DNA of 64,000 bases from JALYTZ01 sp036559125 (lineage in GTDB: Bacteria; Vulcanimicrobiota; Vulcanimicrobiia; Vulcanimicrobiales; Vulcanimicrobiaceae), in NCBI GenBank assembly GCA_036559125.1, contig DATBTT010000056.1:67413-131412 (forward strand), in the 5' to 3' direction. The translations under genes and the position numbers were made by a program. This document shows positions 58,613 through 64,000 of the stretch, piece after piece. Under the pieces are notes generated by a model. That model did no database searches. It was not told the DNA's origin and saw nothing but the letters and a program-made list of their open reading frames with translations. Each line of letters begins with the position of its first letter. Within the stretch, counting starts at the first letter, position 1.

Positions 58613-60682
58613 GTGGGTGGCTTTACCGTCTCCTTTTTCGATTTGCCGACTCCGGCGTGGGTATACGACCGGCAGACGCTGCATTTCCTAGCCGTCAACG
58701 ATGCCGCCGTCGCCAAGTACGGATACGCGCGCGACGAGTTTCTCGCCATGTCTCTACTGGATATCCGCCCGCAGGCCGATCGCGAGGCCGTCGTTCGACT
58801 CGTCGGCGGCCCCATGCCGGGCTCTCTCGTCGACGGGCCGTGGCGCCACCGCACGAAATCGGGCGAGGCAGTTCTCGTCGAGACGATTTCAATCGAAACG
58901 GAATACGAGGGACGCGCGGCGCGCGCGGTTATGTGCATCGACATTACGCAGCGTCTGCGCGCCGAACAGGCATTGCGCGAATCCGAACAGCGCCTGGCCG
59001 ACTCTCAAGAAGTCGCGCATCTCGGAACGTGGCGGCGCGATTTTGTAAAAGGGAATGCAGTCTGGTCGCGAGAGTTATGCCGCATTTTCGGCGTGGATCC
59101 GCAACACGCCGGCGACCCGGAGGTTTGGCGCAAACCGTTGACCCATCCCGACGACGTTGAACTGGTGGATCGTACCCTGGACGAAGCTATCGCGGGTGAC
59201 GGAAAGTATCAGTTGGATCATCGGGTCGTTCGCACGGACGGCGCCGTCCGTTGGGTGCACGTGCAAGGCCGCTACGAATTCGACGACCTGCACGAGCCGG
59301 TCGCGCTAATCGGTACGCTACTTGATATCACCGGGCGTAAAGAAGCCGAACGCGAACTCGACTTCATCGCGCATCACGATGTGTTGACCGGGCTGGAGAA
59401 CCGTGCCGCCGCCGAGCGCCGGCTCGATCGGCAGCTGGCCGATTCGGCAACGACGCGCGTGGCGGTGGCCTTCATCGATTTCGACGGTTTCAAAGCTATC
59501 AACGATACGCTCGGGCATGCCGTCGGCGACGCCCTACTGCGCGAGGCGGCGCAGCGCCTGACGCGCGCCGTTGGGTCGAAGGCGACGGTCGCACGCTGGG
59601 GCGGCGACGAATTCGTGGTGATCGCGCCTGAAATCAATAGCATTTTGGCGGTAGAATCGCTCGCATACCGGTTGTTGCGGACGCTCGAGGACCCGTACGA
59701 TTCCGCCGGCCGCTCGTTGCATGCGCGACCGAGCATCGGCGTGAGCCTGCATCCCGATCACGGCGCCAGCGGCGCCGATCTGATTCGCAATGCCGATACG
59801 GCTATGTACGTAGCCAAACAACGCAAGTCGGCATTCGAAGTATTCGATCATGCAATGCACGATGCGGCACGCGAACGGCTGGAGTTGGAGAACGGTTTGC
59901 GCGCCGCGCTGAAGGAAGGGGCCTTTACGCTGCTCTTTCAACCCATTGTCGACGCAACGACAAACGCGGTGCTTTCCGCCGAGGCGCTGGTGCGCTGGCG
60001 GCATCCGACTCGCGGCATTGTCGCGCCCGCATTTTTCATGGACGTCGCAGAAGAAACCGGCCTCATCGTCGCAATCGACGAATTCGTGTTGGGCGAGGCC
60101 TGCCGCATCGCGCAATCGTGGTGCCGGTCGGGCATGGCCATCCCGATCGCCGTGAACGTTTCGGCGCGCGATTTTCAGCGACCGAATATCGTGGCGACGA
60201 TCGACCGCGCGATTCGCTCGTCCGGCCTGCCCGCAAGCATGGTCGAGCTGGAGCTGACCGAGAGCGGCGTGATGCGCGACGTCGAGCACGCCGTGCGGAT
60301 CATGCGTCAGCTGCGCGACTTGGGCGTTCGGCTCGCCATGGACGATTTCGGCACGGGGTACAGCTCGCTCGCACATCTCAAACGGTTTCCGCTGGACACG
60401 ATCAAAATCGATCGCTCGTTCGTCGCCGACCTACCCGGCAGTGAGTTCGACCGCGAGATCACCGCGTCGATCGTCCGGCTGGGCCGCAGCGCCGGCTTGC
60501 ACGTCGTCGCGGAGGGCGTCGAGACGGCCGAGCAACTCGCGGTGGTGCGCGCGCTCGGATGCTCGGTCGTCCAGGGCTACTATCTCGCCAGACCGATGCC
60601 CGCCCATGAATTCGCCGCCTTCGTCGGCCGCAGCCGCGCGGCTGCCTCGCCTGCAAACCACGACTTGCCATCCGTGTTATGA
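58613..60682 (+). CDS. PAS-PAS-GGDEF-EAL cyclic-di-GMP protein
   Basis: The protein has 689 residues from GTG 58613. Two PAS domains come first (about 5-120, then 140-255 with the PAC end VALIGTLLDITGRKEAER). GGDEF (about 258-425) has HDVLTGLENRAAAERRLD and an intact RWGGDEFVVIA. EAL (about 440-680) has SAEALVRWRHP, VNVSARDFQ, ELELTESG, MDDFGTGYSSL, IKIDRSFV, AEGVETAEQL and VQGYYLARPM, all canonical. So both cyclase and phosphodiesterase activities look possible, unlike the GAF-GGDEF-EAL protein at 16952. No membrane segments. The end lies 14 bases before ssrA. Confidence 0.9.
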   Translation: MGGFTVSFFDLPTPAWVYDRQTLHFLAVNDAAVAKYGYARDEFLAMSLLDIRPQADREAVVRLVGGPMPGSLVDGPWRHRTKSGEAVLVETISIETEYEGRAARAVMCIDITQRLRAEQALRESEQRLADSQEVAHLGTWRRDFVKGNAVWSRELCRIFGVDPQHAGDPEVWRKPLTHPDDVELVDRTLDEAIAGDGKYQLDHRVVRTDGAVRWVHVQGRYEFDDLHEPVALIGTLLDITGRKEAERELDFIAHHDVLTGLENRAAAERRLDRQLADSATTRVAVAFIDFDGFKAINDTLGHAVGDALLREAAQRLTRAVGSKATVARWGGDEFVVIAPEINSILAVESLAYRLLRTLEDPYDSAGRSLHARPSIGVSLHPDHGASGADLIRNADTAMYVAKQRKSAFEVFDHAMHDAARERLELENGLRAALKEGAFTLLFQPIVDATTNAVLSAEALVRWRHPTRGIVAPAFFMDVAEETGLIVAIDEFVLGEACRIAQSWCRSGMAIPIAVNVSARDFQRPNIVATIDRAIRSSGLPASMVELELTESGVMRDVEHAVRIMRQLRDLGVRLAMDDFGTGYSSLAHLKRFPLDTIKIDRSFVADLPGSEFDREITASIVRLGRSAGLHVVAEGVETAEQLAVVRALGCSVVQGYYLARPMPAHEFAAFVGRSRAAASPANHDLPSVL

Positions 60683-60683
60683 T
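60678..60683 (+). promoter_or_regulatory. Possible -10 box of ssrA
   Basis: TATGAT at the end of the upstream gene is 14 bases before the mature tmRNA 5' end. No good -35 box is visible at the expected distance. Confidence 0.35.
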
Positions 60684-60696
60684 GGTTGACGGTCGC

Positions 60697-61051
60697 GGGG
60701 CTGAAATAGGTTCGACGGGAAGATCCGCGGTCAACGTAAGCAGGCGGAGTTGCGAGCTCTCCCAAAACGATCGCAAGCGTTTTACACGCGAACAACGAAT
60801 ACGCTCTCGCTGCCTAATTTAGGTTAGCGACGGGACGCGGAGAGTCGGCCCGAACCACTCCGTTTTCCCGCCACAAAGTCGGGCTGGTACGCGAAGCTGA
60901 TCTGCAGCGCGTGCGAGAAACAAGATCTGCTGCGAACGATAATCCCCGCTTTGAGGAGTCCGTTCGAGTAAGCTAAAGTCAAAGCTGAGCCTGGAGAACG
61001 CGTTGGTCCGGCTTTTCGGACTCGGGGGGCAGCACCCCGACAGCTCCACCA
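60697..61051 (+). ncRNA. ssrA: tmRNA (transfer-messenger RNA)
   Basis: This 355-base one-piece tmRNA begins GGGGCTGAAATAGGTTCGAC, as in other tmRNAs, and ends CAGCTCC-ACCA. The 7-bp acceptor stem GGGGCTG/CAGCTCC forms with one G-T pair, and CCA is encoded. The tag reading frame resumes at GCA 60773 and reads ASVLHANNEYALAA to TAA 60815-60817; NNEYALAA-type ends are the SspB/ClpXP-recognised degron. The T-arm TCGGGG/CCCCGA encloses GGCAGCA rather than the usual TTCRANY loop (see findings). It frees stalled ribosomes together with SmpB, which is not in the window. Confidence 0.95.
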
Positions 61052-61064
61052 AATTCACGCTCGA

Positions 61065-61099
61065 CCCCAGAAATGAACTTTACAAGTCCATTTCTGGGG
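61065..61099 (+). terminator. Intrinsic terminator of ssrA
   Basis: CCCCAGAAATG (61065-61075) and CATTTCTGGGG (61089-61099) form an 11-bp stem, followed by TTTCG. It starts 14 bases after the tmRNA 3' end. Confidence 0.8.
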
Positions 61100-61137
61100 T
61101 TTCGTGCAAATCGAGTTCAATTTCAGGTTACGAGATG

Positions 61138-61506
61138 TTACGCCGTATGCAGGCGGGCTTTCCGAATTGCGGCCTCAGTTGTCGCTGGGCCAAACTCCAC
61201 ATTTGGGTCGTCAGCCCTTGGGTCCCGACGATATGCGTTAATTTTCGTATCTCTCGGCTTGTCGAGATACTTGTGCAGTTCACCGGGAAGCACGGCGTCT
61301 TTGAAGCCATATGCGCCTTCCAGCGGATCTTCGAACTCAGACACGCGCGTTTGAAAGAGCGCGAAGTACATCAACGTCTCCATGAATGGCGCAAAACGCA
61401 TGTACCGCCAAATTCGCGTTTCGTCCGCAACGTTACGCATACGCCCTTGTAACCTTTCCGAGGTAGGCTTACCACGTTTCCACTTAGCGTCAAAGCCTAC
61501 GGCCAC
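61138..61506 (-). pseudogene. DUF2971-like protein remnant
   Basis: The segment DETRIWRYMRFAPFMETLMYF, then RVSEFEDPLEGAYG, matches the conserved N-terminal motif of DUF2971 proteins (WRYM-x-FA and a (D/E)DP-x-EG block). Those are usually 230-300 residues long; here the frame stops after about 122 residues. The frame is also open upstream to about 61577 without a good start codon. I infer a truncated copy, cut off near the 3' side of ssrA. Base composition is less GC-rich than in the rest of the window. DUF2971 genes often sit in defence islands or mobile regions. Confidence 0.45.
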
Positions 61507-61736
61507 TCGAACGGTATCAACTGCGGGCTTTAGTACTGCGCGTTTTGATGACGTCCCGTTGTAGCGAATGGGATCGATTTTCTATTAGATGCTTGTGTTA
61601 AGCGTTGCCGCGAGGATGACTACCACGCGAACGACGACGATTTGCCGGATTGCTTCTTCCGCGAAGAAAAGCGGCTGGCAACCTAGTCCTTTCTTGGGTA
61701 AGGTGGGGATTCAAAAGACTCTTGGCTGGCGTCGGT
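61507..61736. other. Gene-poor stretch between DUF2971 remnant and hip operator
   Basis: I see no convincing gene, RNA or repeat here. The composition is more AT-rich than the core genome. Together with the remnant beside it, this marks the boundary region between ssrA and the hipBA module. Confidence 0.4.
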
Positions 61737-61787
61737 ATGGCCAATATTCTAGACATTAAACGGGATAAGAGCTAGAATATTGGCCAT
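61737..61787. promoter_or_regulatory. 16-bp inverted repeat, probable HipB operator
   Basis: ATGGCCAATATTCTAG (61737-61752) and its exact reverse complement CTAGAATATTGGCCAT (61772-61787) flank a 19-base spacer. The right arm covers the ATG of hipB (61786). This fits an autorepression site where a HipB dimer pair covers promoter and start. Confidence 0.75.
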
Positions 61788-62097
61788 GGCTAGGATCACA
61801 GCGGCGCTTCTGCCCCGTCTCCAACGACGGCTCGAGAGCCTTGGCGAGCGCGTTCGTGCCGCGCGTCAAAGGCGCGGACTGACCGAGGCGCTCGTCGCCG
61901 AGCGGGCGGGCATGTCGCGGATGACACTTCGAGGCATTGAAAAAGGCCGTCCCGGCGTCACCATCGGTGCCTACGCGGCAGTCCTCCAAGTGCTCGGACT
62001 CGATGCAGACCTAGACTCTATCGTCGCGGCGGATCCGCTCGGACGTGAGCTTCAAGACGCGAGCCTCAAGCAGCGCCAGAGGCTCAAAAAGCAATGA
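61786..62097 (+). CDS. hipB: HipB-like XRE-family antitoxin
   Basis: The protein has 103 residues from ATG 61786; a TTG two codons earlier is possible. It is an XRE-type helix-turn-helix (about 20-75): LGERVRAARQRRGLTEALVAERAGMSRMTLRGIEKG, then TIGAYAAVLQVLGLDADL. A charged C-terminal tail (LKQRQRLKKQ) follows, as in HipB antitoxins, where the tail contacts HipA or ensures turnover. Its stop overlaps the HipA start (ATGA). It likely represses its own operon through the inverted repeat that overlaps the start. Confidence 0.88.
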   Translation: MARITAALLPRLQRRLESLGERVRAARQRRGLTEALVAERAGMSRMTLRGIEKGRPGVTIGAYAAVLQVLGLDADLDSIVAADPLGRELQDASLKQRQRLKKQ

Positions 62098-63344
62098 GCA
62101 ATTCAATCATTACCGTTTACGCCGATTGGTCGCCCGGAAATGATCCAATGGCCCTCGGTACGCTGGAACCACGTAGCGGCCGCAGCCGTGAAATATTCTC
62201 CTTCGAGTTCTCGCAAAGAGCCGTTGGTGACCCTGCCCTTTCGAGGCAGCAACTCGATCCGGATCTAGGTCTATTCACCGGGCCCCAGTACCCGCGCGAA
62301 GGACGCGTGCAATTCGGTATGTTTTCCGACTCTAGCCCCGATCGCTGGGGTAGGCGCTTGATAGATCGGAGCTTTGCACGTCGGCGTCGCACTGGCGAAT
62401 TGCCACCAAAAGCACGCCCTATGGAATCTGACTACCTGCTCGGAGTGCACGATGAATTTAGATCTGGCGCACTGCGATACAAGCTCGAAGATAACGAAGC
62501 CTTTCTCGCCGACGATATTCCAAGCGCGGCTCCGCCATTCGTGCGCCTTCGCGAGCTCGAAGCGGCGAGCCGAGCGCTTGAAGAAGGTGCCGACGACAAT
62601 CCGCAGCTTGATGCGCAACTGCTGCTGCTGCTCGCTCCCGGCGCATCGCTAGGCGGAGCGCGACCAAAGGCTACCGTCAGTGACTCTGACGGGAATCTCT
62701 GGATCGCGAAGTTTCCAAGCGGCAGCGATCGCTATGATACGGGCGCTTGGGAATACGTCGTTCACCAACTAGCTCTGCGCAGTGGTATTCGGGCCTCTGA
62801 AGCGCAAGTGCGCCGCTTCAGCGATAAAGGCCATACGTTTCTCGTCCGTCGGTTTGATCGCGAGGGTGGCCAGGGACGCATTCACTACGCGTCAGCCATG
62901 ACGCTGACAGGACGCGTGGATGGCGAGGATGCGAGCTATCTTGAGATCGCTGAGGTGATTGCTTCTCAAGGTTCCCAGGCAAAGGCGGATCTAGAGGAAC
63001 TTTGGACGCGCATCGCCTTCAACGTGCTCGTTTCAAATACCGACGATCATCTACGGAATCACGGTTTTCTTCTAACGCCAAATGGATGGCGTTTAGCGCC
63101 CGCCTTCGATATGAATCCGGATCCCACAGGAACCGGGCTCGCACTCGATATCGACGAGAGTGACAACGCGCTCGATCTTAATCTAGTGCGCTCCGTTGCT
63201 CACTACTTTCGCGTTAGCAATGCCGATGCGATCTTGGATCGTCTCGACTCGGCCATATCGACTTGGCGCAACGTCGCTCAAACTGTAGGGATACCAGAAA
63301 GCGAGCAGGATGCTGTGGCGCTGGCTTTTCGAAATCCCTTGTAG
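62094..63344 (+). CDS. hipA: HipA-family serine/threonine kinase toxin
   Basis: The 416-residue protein has a HipA N-terminal beta domain (about 1-105, GLFTGPQYPREGRVQFGMFSDSSPDRWGRRL) and a kinase C-domain. The Gly-rich loop GASLGGARPK (183-192) is followed by the ATP-site Lys in LWIAKF (206). The catalytic loop is NVLVSNTDDHLRNHG (310-324) and the metal-binding site AFDMNP (337-342). HipA kinases phosphorylate aminoacyl-tRNA synthetases (GltX in E. coli) and cause dormancy. All key residues are intact, so it should be active. Coupled to HipB by a 4-base overlap. Confidence 0.9.
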   Translation: MSNSIITVYADWSPGNDPMALGTLEPRSGRSREIFSFEFSQRAVGDPALSRQQLDPDLGLFTGPQYPREGRVQFGMFSDSSPDRWGRRLIDRSFARRRRTGELPPKARPMESDYLLGVHDEFRSGALRYKLEDNEAFLADDIPSAAPPFVRLRELEAASRALEEGADDNPQLDAQLLLLLAPGASLGGARPKATVSDSDGNLWIAKFPSGSDRYDTGAWEYVVHQLALRSGIRASEAQVRRFSDKGHTFLVRRFDREGGQGRIHYASAMTLTGRVDGEDASYLEIAEVIASQGSQAKADLEELWTRIAFNVLVSNTDDHLRNHGFLLTPNGWRLAPAFDMNPDPTGTGLALDIDESDNALDLNLVRSVAHYFRVSNADAILDRLDSAISTWRNVAQTVGIPESEQDAVALAFRNPL

Positions 63345-63618
63345 CGTAGAAAGCCTTACTGCCGCGTAAACTCGGTCGAAAACTGAAGCGCGTTCGATCG
63401 GAGTCCGGTCCGCGCGCAACGTTTGCGGTTGTGCTCGCCCATTACCGATCATGTATGAGCGTTTAATCGCAGTCACGTTTAGTCCTAACCGACTTGCGGT
63501 GGAGTCGATCGTTTTAAGGTGATTTCCGGTACGCACCGTACATCGCGATCGATGTGCGGTTTTCACGAACGCAGTGAATTAAAGTGCCGCTTGCATGGTA
63601 GAGGCGAAATTTCCCCCA
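63345..63618. other. Non-coding stretch after hipA
   Basis: I see no supported gene, RNA or repeat in these 274 bases. Short open frames in it carry no family signals or ribosome binding sites. Confidence 0.4.
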
Positions 63619-64000
63619 TTATAGCGCCGAATCCGAGCGGCGCACGCGCCAGATGTGCTCCGCAGGCCATTTACGCGCCCACTCGTAGCTCACAAATTCT
63701 GTGTATGTCGATCGTGCATCGATTGGCGGCCGCAGCTCGATTAAATCTTCGATTATGAATCCGCTTCGCCGAAACAACTCGATCCAAGCTCCGTACGGAA
63801 GCGAGAAGCAGACGCTGCTAGCATCTACTGACTGTCGGTGGTCAAAATAGGTTTCGTGCAGCGTGTCGTCTACGGAGTTCGTTTCGCAATTCCAGCAAAT
63901 GAAGTGCAACGGTGTTTCAGCCGAAAATGCGAGCAAACCGCCTTCCCTCAGAAGTCGAGCGGCTTCGGGAACGGTGCGGTACGGGTCGGCAAACGTCATT
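63619..64000 (-). CDS. Class I SAM-dependent methyltransferase (partial, 3' end)
   Basis: The window ends inside this gene; about 126 C-terminal residues are seen. MTFADPYRTVPEAARLLREGGLLAFSAETPLHF follows the pattern of the post-motif-II region of Rossmann methyltransferases (D-P...V-x-E-x-x-R-(L/V)-L-R-x-G-G-x-L), and the rest (LPYGAWIELFRRSGFIIEDLIELRPP) fits the usual end. The substrate is unknown. The apparent ATG at 63999 is not the start. Its neighbours (hipBA) suggest it may belong to the same acquired segment. Confidence 0.7.
   Translation of the reverse strand, partial: MTFADPYRTVPEAARLLREGGLLAFSAETPLHFICWNCETNSVDDTLHETYFDHRQSVDASSVCFSLPYGAWIELFRRSGFIIEDLIELRPPIDARSTYTEFVSYEWARKWPAEHIWRVRRSDSAL

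Noticed and set aside
61003..61452. A 149-codon plus-strand ORF after ssrA
   Set aside because: It starts inside the tmRNA 3' part, runs through its terminator, and is antisense to the DUF2971-like remnant.

Overview
The window is GC-rich, densely packed bacterial DNA from a two-membrane (diderm) organism. The envelope evidence is a TolC-type channel with a periplasmic adaptor, two outer-membrane beta-barrel proteins, and five or more lipoproteins with clear lipoboxes. The mix of copper-amine-oxidase-type stalk domains, a PEGA protein, hfq, an endonuclease-type MutL and a tmRNA would suit Eremiobacterota (WPS-2) or a related deep lineage. That placement is inference from gene content only; no 16S or marker comparison was possible.

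Layout. 1-2418: the end of a Pro/Ser-rich protein, a bidirectional terminator, a stalk-domain/beta-barrel protein and a hotdog thioesterase. 2591-13976: one long co-directional run with overlapping stops and starts, comprising adaptor, TolC, a fused AhbA/AhbB-like (siroheme decarboxylase family) protein, then four family-5 peptide-type solute-binding lipoproteins with one unknown gene among them and no permease or ATPase. 13924-16831 (minus): GT87-like membrane glycosyltransferase, unknown protein, M50 protease. 16952-21959: GAF-GGDEF-EAL protein, type II NADH dehydrogenase, DRE-TIM acyltransferase, small membrane protein. 21951-24063 (minus): two tandem M55 D-aminopeptidases and a TPR protein. 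24098-27195: SprT-like protein, fumC, infA with an ATA start behind a LexA-type palindrome, and a secreted protein. 27265-30625 (minus): der-plsY-efp-TauE. 30739-40711: PEGA protein, miaB, mutS, mutL, miaA, hfq, dapF, GNAT, radical SAM.

40734-53256 is an ion-homeostasis region. It holds a CPA1 antiporter, a porin-like barrel, a 29-aa membrane peptide, kdpF-A-B-C, a protein made of two fused KdpD sensor halves with no kinase, a separate membrane histidine kinase, a NarL-type (not KdpE-type) response regulator, and two adjacent TrkA-like proteins. I infer that these genes jointly sense and move potassium, with the usual KdpD split over two divergent genes.

53365-60682: tRNA-Pro(CGG), a lone Clp N-domain protein, DedA, an SF2 helicase, uvrC, a holin-family membrane protein, and a PAS-GGDEF-EAL protein. 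60697-61051 is ssrA (tmRNA, tag ASVLHANNEYALAA) with an atypical T-loop. Beyond ssrA the gene content changes to a DUF2971-like remnant and a hipB-hipA toxin-antitoxin pair behind a 16-bp inverted-repeat operator. This is probably the start of an island. The window ends inside a methyltransferase gene.

Two themes recur. Many genes are joined by NTGA stop/start overlaps, and several starts are non-AUG (TTG, CTG, probably ATA). A short dispersed repeat (CCCTTCGACAGGCTCAGGG plus TGAC) sits at five gene ends and in one case supplies the last codons and stop of a gene.
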